Origin: Arcanobacterium_A bovis
GTDB taxonomy: Bacteria; Actinomycetota; Actinomycetes; Actinomycetales; Actinomycetaceae
Assembly: GCF_042655305.1 (NCBI RefSeq)
Contig: NZ_JBHSLR010000009.1
Reading direction: 5' to 3' (one strand)
DNA: 64,000 nt
Positions 7,677-18,020 of this stretch are shown one piece after another (positions within the stretch are counted from its first letter, which is position 1; each line of letters begins with the position of its first letter). Both the position numbers and the translations under genes were made by a program. The notes under the pieces were generated by a model. That model worked only from the letters and a program-made list of their open reading frames with translations, made no database searches and had not been told where the DNA came from.

Positions 7677-10600
7677 CTACCGCCCAGCTCGTGACCTGCG
7701 CGAAAGCACAAATCCACCTGCTAGCAACGCCAAGACCACCAGACCAAGAACCAGCACTACCGAACCAGTCCGAGCAAGCCAATCCAGTTCTGGAGTAGGC
7801 GGCACCGGATCCACAGCAGGGTGCGGCAAGTCCACGCTCTGACATGCCACATTATTACCCTGTCCGTCCGAATCAAATTCCATGCTCACCACATTATGGA
7901 TACCCAACGGCTTCCCATACACATCATTCGATCCACACTGGAATTTCTTCCAGTCGTATCCACTACTCTGTTGATCCACCGCGAACGTCACGGCAACCTC
8001 AAACACTCGCGATTCACCAGGCCCTAGAGGTATCTCACTCAACGGATCTGCTTTAGCAAGCATCCAAGCTTGACCAGCCACAACGTCGTCGCGCTTCACT
8101 GGCTCCACCGTAACCGTGCCGCCATGCACATCCGGACGCTGCTCCGTAACAACCACTTCACGAATCATGGCAGAGTCAGGCATCGTCATCGTATCCGCAA
8201 TATCCTTCAAAATACCCGAGGTCACCGACGTCGAACGGTTCGTTACTTTCACCTCGTAACGCGCGGTGAACGTGCCGTCGTCATTCTTCGCGACCACGCC
8301 AGCTCCTGTATCGCCAGCACCGATATTCTTCTTCTCCACAGAGAAGTTGCTCGGCACTGCGCCACAATCCCCGTCATTAACCGTGATACCAGCAGAAGTC
8401 ACGAACGCAATATTGTGCAGATCCACAACTTCATTCGCATTGCGCTCCGTACATTTCTCTTTGACCTGCGGCAATTGATCCGGACGCAGCACGCCGTCGC
8501 CACTCGGGTTTGAAATATTCATCACCACAGTGAAAGTTTCAGACGACGCCGGATCGCTAGCTCGCAGCTCACGACGCTCGTCGCGCACTGTGCCGTCCGG
8601 CAAAGTCACTGGCTCAGGCACAATAACCGCATCCAGCTTCCCGCCGTGATCCACGAAATTCTCTTCACCAGCAGCTACATTCGCATTTGTTCGGAAAATC
8701 TTCGTAGCAGCCGGCGTCGAATCCGTAGGGTTGGCATCAGGGAACGTCACCTTCACATATTTGAGCATTACACCTGCTGGTACCTCCGGGCGATCAATGA
8801 GCGAATACTTAGTCGCGCCATTAACCGACGGGTTCGTCACTTTGATCGAATACTCCACATTCCATGTGCCATCCCACGCACCATTAACCATGTTTTGGCT
8901 GGTGCCAACGTAGGTCTTTTCCACTTGCGCCGCTGGATTAAGCGTATTCACAACATCAATATCCGTACGTTCTCCCAGCAAATCGAAGGTAAAGGTATTG
9001 TGCAAGCCATCGTGCATTTCATCGCCCACAGCTCCACCATCAATCATGTACCGGACGGTAGGATCCCACTGGTACTTGTTAGGATCAATCACATTCAAAT
9101 CAGTAATTGTGCGATCAATGGGCACTCCTCCAAGACTTGTCACATCTGAGCCCGGCGGAATTTCGGCCACACTACAGGCGGCGCCACGCGGAATCACAGT
9201 ATCGGTAGACACGCGAGCGCCACCAGCAACTACATCCACAGTATCGTGCACCACCGTGCCATCACCAGCACGGCACATGAACCCAACCTTGTAAATTCCA
9301 TCCGGCTTTGCGCCTTCAGCAGCACCGGCAATCGGAGCTTTAGCCAAGGAAAGCTCACTAAAGAAACGCTTCGTATCGTTAGTGACTGCGAACTGCGCAA
9401 GTGTGCCCACGCCAACTACCGCCGGCGCAGCTTCCACCGGCACGTTTGCCAATGGCACAGTCCACTCGTATGACGCATCCACCGCTACCGGCTGTGCTGG
9501 GCGGCTATTTTCCGTTACCGAACAGCTCGATCCCGCCAAAATCTGGGTATCACCCGCATCAGAAAGAATCTGCGCATCGCCACCACCAAGCGAATACCAA
9601 GATCCGGTCTTCACAGTTCCGTCCTCGGCCGTACACATCCAACGCCCCACATACTCATTCTTGAGCGCATCAGTGGTAGCTTGAAGGGATTTTTGCACGT
9701 CACCAGTCACGTTTTTCAAAACGTTGATCGAACCGTATTCCCGAACTGCCTTGGTCACAACTCGCAAATATGCAGTACCAGAGGTGCTCGTTGGCACCGA
9801 CCACAATCCCGATTTCACTTCGAAATCCGGGTTCGTACCCGAGGTAGCGTAAGCGCCGCGATAGCCTGGCTCCGTCCACGACCACGATGAATCCTTGAAA
9901 GCATTTACATCTGGAGCTTCGGTACGCACTCTACAATTCCAACCAGCCGGAATGATGTCCGCACCTGCCGCATCAGTTAAGCGGATCTTTCCATCCACCA
10001 CTGGCAATACAACAGATCCTTCAAGAAGATCGGTAGGATCATTCGGTGCAGTACAGCGCCACGCCACCGTGAGCTGCTGCCCACCGGTGAGTACCGCCGG
10101 ATTTCCCTCGAACTGCGTCGAAATCTCCACCGGCGTATATACGCGCGTCACATCATTGGTTACCACAGCTTTAGCTGCGTTACTGGCAGAATCAATCGTC
10201 GCCGTGGCGGCGTTTCCATCGGTAACCGGGTAGGTGATCGACGGCGTCGCCCACGTCCAGGAACTATCTACCAGACCATCTGCTGCCGGCGTATTCTCAG
10301 ACACCGTACACGACGTCGTCAATGGCAGTGCGTCCGGTGCTGTGCCATCAGAATTCGTGAGCGTCGCCGAACCTGTGCCAGTGCGCGTCCACGTACCCTT
10401 TGCGATTTCCTGACCAGCATAAACACACCGGTAAGTGCCGCTAAACTCCGCGGTAGCCTTCACGGCCTTATCTCCAGCAGTCTGCGCAGCTGGGCCATAT
10501 GCCTTCGAAATATCAAGTCTGCCCGTCACACGATCAATCTGATTCGTGACTGTCACATTGATACTCTGCGCATCCATTGGCACCACAAAGGTAGTTCCGT

Positions 10601-13600
10601 TCGTCAACGCGATGTTCTGCCCGTTCACACTCACCTGGTACGACGGCGTTCCCCACCGGTACGAAACGTCTTTCAGCAGGTCTTGACCAAGAGCGCCCTC
10701 CGACAGCGTACAGGTCCAGCCACGTGGCACCGCCCGTCGGAACGCAGCTGTGCCACCGTTCGTCACGTCAATCGTGCGCGGATCGAAGGAATCTTTTGCC
10801 TCGTCAACACAGGTAGCGTTGATCGTGAATTTCTGCTGCGGATCGAGCATGCCGGTCACTTCGCCCGCTACAGTCTTCGAAATATTCACCGCAGATTCCT
10901 GATGAATAATCTCGTTCTTCACAATCATCGAATTAGTTCGATCTGCTTCAACGATTGCCGAGATCACGTCAGCAGTAGCACCAGACTTGCCCCACACATA
11001 GGACGGATCGCCGACGGCGGGCACCGCGTTCGGATTCGTAGCAGTTGCGCTCGGCGCAGCCTCAGTTGGCACACATGTTGAATTCAACGGCAAAAGCGTA
11101 TTGGCTTTAGTCAGATCAACGGTATTACCTGCAGAATCTTGTGCAGTGATCGCAACCGTTCCTGGGCCAACAATACTCCAACTTCCATTAACAGGGGCAT
11201 CGCCCTCATGTGTACATTGGAACGTTCCCGAGTATGTAACGTCACGTCCGTAGTTGCTCGCCAGATCAACTCCCACAATTTCCTTGCTGAGCTGCATCGT
11301 TCCGTAGGCACGTTCGATCTTGTTCGTCACGGTAAACGTGCCGTTATCGCCGTCGTTCTTGACGAGCAACCGGTTATCGGTTGAGGAGGTTGGCGTTCCA
11401 TTGTGCGACGACGTATAGTCGCCCCAAACATACGAGCTATCTTTCAAGCCGCCCGACGGCGTCGTCTCCACTACGGAACACGACGAACCAAGAAGCACAT
11501 CGAACGTTGTGGTGCCATCATCAGCAATCGTGGCTGGCTGGAAGGTTGTAGCCGTGTCACCGGGAAGGCTACACTGCAAGTTCACAGTAAACATTGCCTG
11601 ACCAGCACCCACAAAGCCCTGAGCTTTATTTTGAGTGTCTACGGTCTTCTTGACTGTAACTTGACCACGGTGTTCAGACATAACATTTGTTACTGAAACG
11701 GCCGCCTCTACAGCCCTATCCGCAGGTAGTGTGAACGTAACGCTACGATCAGCAGTGCTCACATTCGTCACACCCACACCAGAAACGGCGAATTTCACCT
11801 GATCCCAGCGATAAGGATCTTTGGCAGTGGGCATAGTTGCCGATTCGCTAATCGTACAGGTAGAACCAGCAGCAATATCTTGGCCTGACGAGGCCTTGAG
11901 CGTCATCGTTCCATCAGCTGTGAGCTTCTGGTCTGTGTTTTCGTAAGTGATTCCGCTGATCGACTTACAGGTGAAGTCAAAGCTGAACTGGGCTTGGGCA
12001 TCGTATGCCACGCCCGCTTCGCCACCTTCAACTTGCTTGCTCAGGGTGATACCAGCGGTGTATTTCTCGATATGGTTGTCGATTGCGAGCGACTGATTAG
12101 CGTTCTCGCTCGAAATCGTGACCGCACTTCCCGGCGTCGTATGCAACCAGTAGAACGACGGATTGTCAGCTACCGGAGCAGGCGGCGTCGATTCGGTAGC
12201 CGAACAACGCGATCCAAGCAGCACATTTACTGCGGTTGCATCACTGGAGAGTGTGGCACCACCCGAGGTCACTGCCAAGGTGGCGAGCCCCGTGCCAACG
12301 CGCGACCACGTGCCAGAAACTACTTCGGTGCCCTCAGCGTAGCTACACTGCCAAGTTCCCGAATAGGTGATATTCGATCCAACATCTGGATTTGAAGTTG
12401 GTGCGGTGAGCTCTTTGTTCACCGAGAACGTGCCATAAACGCGCTCGTAGGTGTTCGTAAACGTCACACGCGGGAATGGATGATCGACGTCGGCCGACTG
12501 CGCATGAGCAGTCACCACAGTACTATTTGTAGTACCTGACGTGCCGTTATGCTCCTGGCCATACTCGATCTTCCACGCTGTGCTGGCCCATCGATAGGAT
12601 TCATCAACGAGACCATCTGATTTACCCGTTAGATCCGTTTCGGTAACAGTACAGTCTGTGCCAGCTGGAACTTTCTTGGTCGTATTTCTCCACACTTCAT
12701 TGGCTGCGAGCGAGATAGTTTCTGTATAGTTCTGTGACTCGCCCTGAGCAGGCGCGTTACAGCTCACCGTGAACGTGAACTTCGCGTTCGAGTTCAGCGG
12801 CTTCAAATCTGGCGCTACTACCTTTGCGATTGCAATACCGCCATAAGATTTCATTGTTTCGTTTTGCACGACGACGACGCTCGAACCGTCATCCGCAACC
12901 GTCACCGTATTGTTATCCAAAGGTTTATTGGTGCTATCAAGGTACTTTGTGGCGTCCCGATTCCAATCGAAGTCGGCTTTGAGCAGGCTTTCGTTGAAAT
13001 TCGCGTCCGTCTTGGCTTCGGTCACGGTACAGCTAGCACCACGTGGAGCGCTAATTTCTTGCGTTCCATTAGCGGCAACATTCACTGTGTACGAGAAGTT
13101 ATCGCCACACTTCACATCAATTGCGAAAGTGTTGGAGTCGTTGCCGGTGTAGCCACTATCGCCGGTTGCGCCTGGACCCACCACTGTCTTCTTGATAGTG
13201 AGCTTGCGCTTATCTACTTCATAGGTATTCTTCACCGTGGTTTTCAGCGTGCCGTTGTGAGTTACTACGTTCGTCTGCTGCCCATTGGCATCGGTAAGCG
13301 GCGCAATAACCGGATCTTTCCACACAAAATATGGCGCGGAAAACTCGCCAGTTTGCACTTGCGGCTTATCCTCGGTAACGCTACAGGTTGATCCGGCCGG
13401 AACCGGCACAGACTCGCTACTACCAGCGAGAATATTGGCAGTTCCCTCAAATGGTGCGCCCGACGTCGTACACGAATACTTGATCGCGAACTTGGTGGTA
13501 CCCACGTAACTTGACGGAACAGAGGAATCGGCCGGCGCTACCTCCTTGTGGATCACGAGCACGCCCATATTGCGCGTTAGGGTATTGGTAATGCGCGCCT

Positions 13601-15767
13601 CTGGGATGTTGATGGGATTGGGTTGCAACCAGAGCACATCATACGCCGGTTTCGCCCAAGTATAGGAGGTGTCTTTAACGTTCCCGCTCGGCTGATCCTC
13701 GCTTATCTGGCAGCGAGCACCTTCCGGCAGGTTGTCTATAATCTGCGATTCATTTGCTGCGAGCTGAACTTTGCCCGCATACGTGGTGCCATTGAACGTT
13801 CCACATTGATAGTTCACGTTAAAGACTTTTTGCGCACCACCTGTAAATCCACTTTCAGGATCTTTGAGGATCTTGGTGAGCTTAATCGAACCGGTTCGAT
13901 ACTCGTTGTTCCAGGTACAGGTGACGTCCGCGCCGTCGGCGAGCTTAACTTTACCATCGGTGATCGGAACGTCTGTGCCCTTCACATCCTTGCAGACCAA
14001 GGACTTTTGCGTGAAGCCCACAACTTTGTCGTTCGGCGATTCAGAGAGAGCATAGGTTCCCGAGGGCACCCATTCGTTTGTGCCACTCACGCCCGAGAGC
14101 GTGGTGTTTTTGGTGACCTGATCTTCAGAGACGCCGGTGGCATAGAGCGTCCATTCCTTGCCGGTCACGGTGCTTGGGTAGCTTCCCGAGAGCTCTTTTT
14201 TCAAAGTGAGCTTGGTTTTCGCTTCGTACACATTGTGGAACGTACAAGTGATTGCATTGCTCTGTGTGTCTGGTGCGAGACCTACTCGTTCGAAATTAAT
14301 ACTCCGACGGGTGACGTCGTAATCCACCGGAACGTCGCTGCCAGCAGCATTGACGCACTTCATGGAATCAAGACGCCAGCCAGTAGAATCTTTACCTCCG
14401 AGCGGAGTGGGAGCGTCCTCAGTGATCGTGAAATCGCTGCGTCCAACGAGGAAGGAATAGGACTCGGATTGAGCCGTGCCTGAATCGCCGAGCGCAGTGG
14501 GCTTAAGATTCGGGATCGAACCGTTCTTCAAAAAGGTCTTGCTAGACGAAAGAGTAGACGGCGAGCCTGCAACTTCAGCAGACTTCACACCCAAAGTTTC
14601 GGAGAACGAAAACTCTGGAATAGCCACACTCTGTGAATTAGCATCTGCGGTGGCAGTCTTTTTGATGGTGAGTATGCGCTCTTGGTTGAACGAGCCATAC
14701 AAACAGCCATAGGAAACTTGCCCTTCTTTGGTGGTGAAAGTATTGACGGGCGCAGAGTTTGCTGGCGGAGTATCAGGGCAAGTGCCATCAGCGTCTGGCA
14801 CAAATCCCCACAGCACGAGGCGGTACGGAACTCCGTTGGAATCAATCACGATCTTCGTAGCTGTTGTTTTGTTGATACGAAGAATATCGTCGGAAGCAGG
14901 GTTAAGGTCAGCACGGCCTTTGGCACCGTAATAGTAGTAATACGTATTGTCGATGCCGAAGCCGCCATACACATCAGTATCCACATACATGTCGAAGGTT
15001 CCGTAACCCTCGCCAATGTACTTGTAGCAACCCCAGTCGCCATTTTCATTCTGAGCGAGAACACTTGGACTGGAACAGAAGTACGAGCCAGGCTGCCCGA
15101 TTGGAGACGCAAAATAAATATAAGCGCCACCACTACGACTAACTACCGACGGAAGTTCGTTGTTCGGAGTTTCTTCCTGATCGAAAGGGAAGCTCTCAAC
15201 GTTTCCGTTGATGCTGAGGTCGATTGAGCCATGCACAAAGCGGTGCTTGGTTTGAATGGGGAAGTTATTATGGCGCATCGTGCCCACTAAGAACTGCGAA
15301 CCCGCCTTAACATTGCCAGGATTATTTGCACGGAAGCCTAATGCCGATGTATCTGCCACAGAAATATAGGGAGAACACGCAGTACTGAAGCCACGCGATA
15401 CATACGACCATAAATCTTGTTTCGTTGCGATCTGCCAATATGGCGACACCGTCGTAGTCGCATACGTACCCGACCCGTAACCATACCGAACACAGTCCTC
15501 CCACGAATAATCAGGCGTATTCTGCGTCGGATTGTCATTAACTACAACCTGACCCATTTGCCCGTACACTGCGCCAACGCTCAGCACATCCGCACCCGGC
15601 TGCTCTTGAGTGGCTTGCGCTGAATGTGTGGAATCAACAACCAACGCTGTGATGATCGTCGTGAAAAATACTATAAGCGCACTGAGAAACGCCAGTGCGC
15701 GCTGAGAAACTGAATAAGATGGCGAGGCCAAGTTTTCAGGCTCACCACTTTTTGGGCGCTGATACAT
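7677..15767 (-). CDS. Giant cell-wall-anchored repeat protein (about 15 Cna-B/DUF5979-like repeats, LARTG anchor)
   Basis: A 2696-aa surface protein. Parts in order: signal peptide (hydrophobic core about 24-46, cleavage after AQA); an aromatic N-terminal domain to about 370 with LVGTMRHNNFPI, like beta-sandwich tip domains of fibrillar adhesins; about 15 tandem domains of 100-150 aa; two DUF11-like domains; then LARTG, a hydrophobic helix and RRSRAGR. Each repeat opens with a strand of the LTIKK type, has most often a Cys pair (one ending a strand such as FTVSC, one in SCxVTE) and closes with VTN. The recurring Lys, Glu and Asn fit self-made Lys-Asn isopeptide bonds; the Cys pairs may form disulfides. 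LAxTG is the signal known for class E sortases. GGAG lies five bases before the ATG. Likely a long adhesive stalk or fibre; the ligand is unknown. Confidence 0.9.
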   Translation of the reverse strand: MYQRPKSGEPENLASPSYSVSQRALAFLSALIVFFTTIITALVVDSTHSAQATQEQPGADVLSVGAVYGQMGQVVVNDNPTQNTPDYSWEDCVRYGYGSGTYATTTVSPYWQIATKQDLWSYVSRGFSTACSPYISVADTSALGFRANNPGNVKAGSQFLVGTMRHNNFPIQTKHRFVHGSIDLSINGNVESFPFDQEETPNNELPSVVSRSGGAYIYFASPIGQPGSYFCSSPSVLAQNENGDWGCYKYIGEGYGTFDMYVDTDVYGGFGIDNTYYYYYGAKGRADLNPASDDILRINKTTATKIVIDSNGVPYRLVLWGFVPDADGTCPDTPPANSAPVNTFTTKEGQVSYGCLYGSFNQERILTIKKTATADANSQSVAIPEFSFSETLGVKSAEVAGSPSTLSSSKTFLKNGSIPNLKPTALGDSGTAQSESYSFLVGRSDFTITEDAPTPLGGKDSTGWRLDSMKCVNAAGSDVPVDYDVTRRSINFERVGLAPDTQSNAITCTFHNVYEAKTKLTLKKELSGSYPSTVTGKEWTLYATGVSEDQVTKNTTLSGVSGTNEWVPSGTYALSESPNDKVVGFTQKSLVCKDVKGTDVPITDGKVKLADGADVTCTWNNEYRTGSIKLTKILKDPESGFTGGAQKVFNVNYQCGTFNGTTYAGKVQLAANESQIIDNLPEGARCQISEDQPSGNVKDTSYTWAKPAYDVLWLQPNPINIPEARITNTLTRNMGVLVIHKEVAPADSSVPSSYVGTTKFAIKYSCTTSGAPFEGTANILAGSSESVPVPAGSTCSVTEDKPQVQTGEFSAPYFVWKDPVIAPLTDANGQQTNVVTHNGTLKTTVKNTYEVDKRKLTIKKTVVGPGATGDSGYTGNDSNTFAIDVKCGDNFSYTVNVAANGTQEISAPRGASCTVTEAKTDANFNESLLKADFDWNRDATKYLDSTNKPLDNNTVTVADDGSSVVVVQNETMKSYGGIAIAKVVAPDLKPLNSNAKFTFTVSCNAPAQGESQNYTETISLAANEVWRNTTKKVPAGTDCTVTETDLTGKSDGLVDESYRWASTAWKIEYGQEHNGTSGTTNSTVVTAHAQSADVDHPFPRVTFTNTYERVYGTFSVNKELTAPTSNPDVGSNITYSGTWQCSYAEGTEVVSGTWSRVGTGLATLAVTSGGATLSSDATAVNVLLGSRCSATESTPPAPVADNPSFYWLHTTPGSAVTISSENANQSLAIDNHIEKYTAGITLSKQVEGGEAGVAYDAQAQFSFDFTCKSISGITYENTDQKLTADGTMTLKASSGQDIAAGSTCTISESATMPTAKDPYRWDQVKFAVSGVGVTNVSTADRSVTFTLPADRAVEAAVSVTNVMSEHRGQVTVKKTVDTQNKAQGFVGAGQAMFTVNLQCSLPGDTATTFQPATIADDGTTTFDVLLGSSCSVVETTPSGGLKDSSYVWGDYTSSHNGTPTSSTDNRLLVKNDGDNGTFTVTNKIERAYGTMQLSKEIVGVDLASNYGRDVTYSGTFQCTHEGDAPVNGSWSIVGPGTVAITAQDSAGNTVDLTKANTLLPLNSTCVPTEAAPSATATNPNAVPAVGDPSYVWGKSGATADVISAIVEADRTNSMIVKNEIIHQESAVNISKTVAGEVTGMLDPQQKFTINATCVDEAKDSFDPRTIDVTNGGTAAFRRAVPRGWTCTLSEGALGQDLLKDVSYRWGTPSYQVSVNGQNIALTNGTTFVVPMDAQSINVTVTNQIDRVTGRLDISKAYGPAAQTAGDKAVKATAEFSGTYRCVYAGQEIAKGTWTRTGTGSATLTNSDGTAPDALPLTTSCTVSENTPAADGLVDSSWTWATPSITYPVTDGNAATATIDSASNAAKAVVTNDVTRVYTPVEISTQFEGNPAVLTGGQQLTVAWRCTAPNDPTDLLEGSVVLPVVDGKIRLTDAAGADIIPAGWNCRVRTEAPDVNAFKDSSWSWTEPGYRGAYATSGTNPDFEVKSGLWSVPTSTSGTAYLRVVTKAVREYGSINVLKNVTGDVQKSLQATTDALKNEYVGRWMCTAEDGTVKTGSWYSLGGGDAQILSDAGDTQILAGSSCSVTENSRPAQPVAVDASYEWTVPLANVPVEAAPAVVGVGTLAQFAVTNDTKRFFSELSLAKAPIAGAAEGAKPDGIYKVGFMCRAGDGTVVHDTVDVVAGGARVSTDTVIPRGAACSVAEIPPGSDVTSLGGVPIDRTITDLNVIDPNKYQWDPTVRYMIDGGAVGDEMHDGLHNTFTFDLLGERTDIDVVNTLNPAAQVEKTYVGTSQNMVNGAWDGTWNVEYSIKVTNPSVNGATKYSLIDRPEVPAGVMLKYVKVTFPDANPTDSTPAATKIFRTNANVAAGEENFVDHGGKLDAVIVPEPVTLPDGTVRDERRELRASDPASSETFTVVMNISNPSGDGVLRPDQLPQVKEKCTERNANEVVDLHNIAFVTSAGITVNDGDCGAVPSNFSVEKKNIGAGDTGAGVVAKNDDGTFTARYEVKVTNRSTSVTSGILKDIADTMTMPDSAMIREVVVTEQRPDVHGGTVTVEPVKRDDVVAGQAWMLAKADPLSEIPLGPGESRVFEVAVTFAVDQQSSGYDWKKFQCGSNDVYGKPLGIHNVVSMEFDSDGQGNNVACQSVDLPHPAVDPVPPTPELDWLARTGSVVLVLGLVVLALLAGGFVLSRRSRAGR

Positions 15768-16172
15768 AAGAACTCCGAATTATTCCGAATGAAAAGATTT
15801 ATATAATGCAGGGCGTTGCAGCTAAAGTCCACCTATTTGCTTTGCTCTATTACTTGGACTTTTTCCGTCATTAATCGCCGAAACACATGACCGTATCGAT
15901 CATCTGTTTCCGAACACGTCCGCACGCCTGTAGGGTTCAGCAACTTTTCGCAGCCCTTACTCGAGACGTATGAAAGAATTCAATTATACCTAATCATAAC
16001 ATTTCCGAAATAAGGTTACAGATCAACCAAATGAGATATAGTTAATTTTTCAACTAAACGATGTATATTCTCATTTTTTCAGATATCGCCAGTTTCGAAC
16101 CTCACACTTCCTGCACGTTCGAACAAATTCCTTCAACCTCACAAATTTCGGATATTGCCATAGAATGCGGCT
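15768..16172. other. Intergenic region between the giant surface gene and the anchor protein
   Basis: 405 bases without a gene, becoming AT-rich towards 16060. On the minus strand TATAAT occurs at 15988-15983 as a candidate -10 for the giant gene, which would give a 5' leader of roughly 200 bases. No clear -35 partner was seen. TAGAAT at 16161-16166 lies six bases before the ATG at 16173. Confidence 0.45.
15983..15988 (-). promoter_or_regulatory. Candidate -10 box for the giant surface protein gene
   Basis: TATAAT on the minus strand, preceded by an AT-rich stretch, is the best -10 match upstream of the start at 15767. The -35 region is not convincing. Confidence 0.3.
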
Positions 16173-16490
16173 ATGCACACATTCGGGTTAACAGATACCT
16201 CCACAATCATCGTGGTGATCGTAGCCACTGTAGCCATTTTTGGGTGGACCATCTTTGGCCTGCCCTCCGTATGGATGCGCAACACTAAACGGCGAGAAAT
16301 CCTCATTCAAGAAGGAAAGTCTCCGCGACTCCCCACCTGGACATTCACAACCTTTCACCACTTTGCCCAGCTAATCAGCCTACTGTTGTGTTGCATTGGT
16401 GCCATCGCCGTCGTCACTATCCTCGCCAATCGCCACACCATGATGTTTCCGTCATGGCATGCCCTCTTCACCCAACTCGGAATCGTCTAG
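16173..16490 (+). CDS. Stand-alone membrane-anchor protein related to the anchored esterases
   Basis: A 105-aa protein with two membrane segments (about 11-31 and 64-84). It aligns only with the N-terminal anchor of the two esterases: FGLPSVW follows helix 1 (compare GLPTVW and GIPTIW), LLLCCIGA lies in helix 2 (compare VLLCCVLA), and SWHALFTQLG ends the protein (compare TWDDLFGQLD). No esterase domain follows, and the frame closes with a normal TAG. TAGAAT six bases before the ATG suggests a leaderless start. The esterase gene begins 58 bases downstream with its own ribosome binding site, so the two probably share an operon. It may be a subunit that pairs with the esterase anchor, or a decayed paralogue. 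Confidence 0.65.
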   Translation: MHTFGLTDTSTIIVVIVATVAIFGWTIFGLPSVWMRNTKRREILIQEGKSPRLPTWTFTTFHHFAQLISLLLCCIGAIAVVTILANRHTMMFPSWHALFTQLGIV

Positions 16491-16548
16491 CCCGCCCATC
16501 TCACCTGCAACCTTCCCCATCTCCCAAATCCAGAATTAAGGAACAGCA

Positions 16549-17865
16549 ATGTTCAGCTTCGGTTTACGTGACACAGCACCGCTCGTCATAGCAATATGCA
16601 TATTCGTTTTCTCTGCACTTTGGGTGATAGTTGGCATCCCTACCATCTGGAAACGGCGTTTCCGCAAATCCACCACCACGAACGAATCTTTCAAACTGAG
16701 TGCGCGGCACTTCGCTGAACAAGGCTTCTTTGTAACCCTGTGCGCATTATCAGCAGTAGTAGCGTTATTCCTTGCCGCCAATCGGGATTCAGTCTGGTAC
16801 GGCACATGGAACGATCTGTTCAACAAAACAGATTCCACTCCCACAATTCGCGTTGTGACAGGAAATTCAATACTTCCTCACGCCGATACGGGCGATTCGC
16901 CCACACCATCGACAGCATCAGGCCCGCGTTCAGGATCGCCGTCACAGCCGTCTACAAAACTTGAAAGCAACGCTACGACACTCGCGAAAGGTATCGCATC
17001 GGCGTCGTTCGTTCTCGATTCGACGCCGGTCGACTTCAGCGAGCTCCAAAAGGATCCTCTCCACAACCCGGCCTTTGCGAAGTACCAGAAAGAAAAGCGT
17101 GGCGTCTGGATTCGCGCCACGATTGACGGTCAAGGCGAGGACGGCGACGGGCGAACGCTCATTTACCTTCCGGCGTCGTACCTCACGGACACCAATCGGG
17201 CATATCCAGTGCTCATAGCCCTGCACGGCATCCCCGGTTCTGTATTAGAGTACCGTGACGCGCTCGATGTAGACCGTTATTATGGCAAGACGGTTCGAAA
17301 CGGCACGAACGCCGAAGCGATTATTGTTGTGCCGGAACCATTTCCAAAAAATCTCGACACCGAGTGCATGGACGTGCCCGGCGTGGCTATGGAAACGTGG
17401 CTCACGTCGATTCTACCTGCGTGGATCAACGAAAATTTCCGTACCGTTCACGATCGCAACTACTGGGCAGTCGAGGGATATTCGGCAGGTGGCTGGTGCA
17501 GCGCCATGTTAACGATGCGCCACCCAGACATATTTGGAGCAGCAATTATTAAGGCGGGCTATTTCGCGCCGATTTACGACGACGGGAACGAATGGAACAA
17601 TCCAGACGATCCGCGCTACCTCCTCACCGAGATAGCGAAAAACAAGCCTGCGGTGAAACTGTTTGTTGTGACAGGTGAGCAAGACGAATTGTTCAGAGAC
17701 AGTTACGAAGAATTTCGAGAAAATGTTCAATCCCCTACTGAGCTCACCGAATACGAAATTTCAGGAAGCACGCACCGGTGGGAGATTTACCGGCAGAGTT
17801 CGATTCCGGCGTACGAGTGGCTGGGTAGAAATCTGAAAGGTTTTGCGGCAACAGCCAGTAAGTAG
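16549..17865 (+). CDS. Membrane-anchored esterase, paralogue of the one at 4590-5843
   Basis: 438 aa with the same design as the upstream paralogue: two membrane segments (about 9-31 and 60-82), the GIPTIW and TWNDLF anchor motifs, a Ser/Pro/Thr-rich linker of about 80 residues, then the esterase domain. The nucleophile is in GYSAGGWCSAM, the acid probably in VVTGEQDELF and the histidine in GSTHRWEIY. LDTECMDVPG before the nucleophile is almost identical in the paralogue. AAGGAA lies seven bases before the ATG. It is divergent from the giant surface gene. A role in modifying the cell envelope is inference. Confidence 0.8.
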   Translation: MFSFGLRDTAPLVIAICIFVFSALWVIVGIPTIWKRRFRKSTTTNESFKLSARHFAEQGFFVTLCALSAVVALFLAANRDSVWYGTWNDLFNKTDSTPTIRVVTGNSILPHADTGDSPTPSTASGPRSGSPSQPSTKLESNATTLAKGIASASFVLDSTPVDFSELQKDPLHNPAFAKYQKEKRGVWIRATIDGQGEDGDGRTLIYLPASYLTDTNRAYPVLIALHGIPGSVLEYRDALDVDRYYGKTVRNGTNAEAIIVVPEPFPKNLDTECMDVPGVAMETWLTSILPAWINENFRTVHDRNYWAVEGYSAGGWCSAMLTMRHPDIFGAAIIKAGYFAPIYDDGNEWNNPDDPRYLLTEIAKNKPAVKLFVVTGEQDELFRDSYEEFRENVQSPTELTEYEISGSTHRWEIYRQSSIPAYEWLGRNLKGFAATASK

Positions 17866-18020
17866 GTAAATATAGATAGCGCGCCAACAGATACATAGCT
17901 AGCCGGCAGAGAGCAAGGTGCAGATAAGGCTTCGTCTGCATACGCTAAGGTCACTGGCTTACTGGCATTACTACATAACGGCAAAGTGCCCTATTCCAGT
18001 GTTGCTGGCGGAGTTTGTTT

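Noticed and set aside
7821..15623. Many plus-strand open frames of 60-290 codons across the giant gene, for example 13623-14483 and 8070-8513
   Set aside because: They lie antisense to an uninterrupted 2696-codon gene with clear repeats, signal peptide and anchor. They have no recognisable products or ribosome binding sites.
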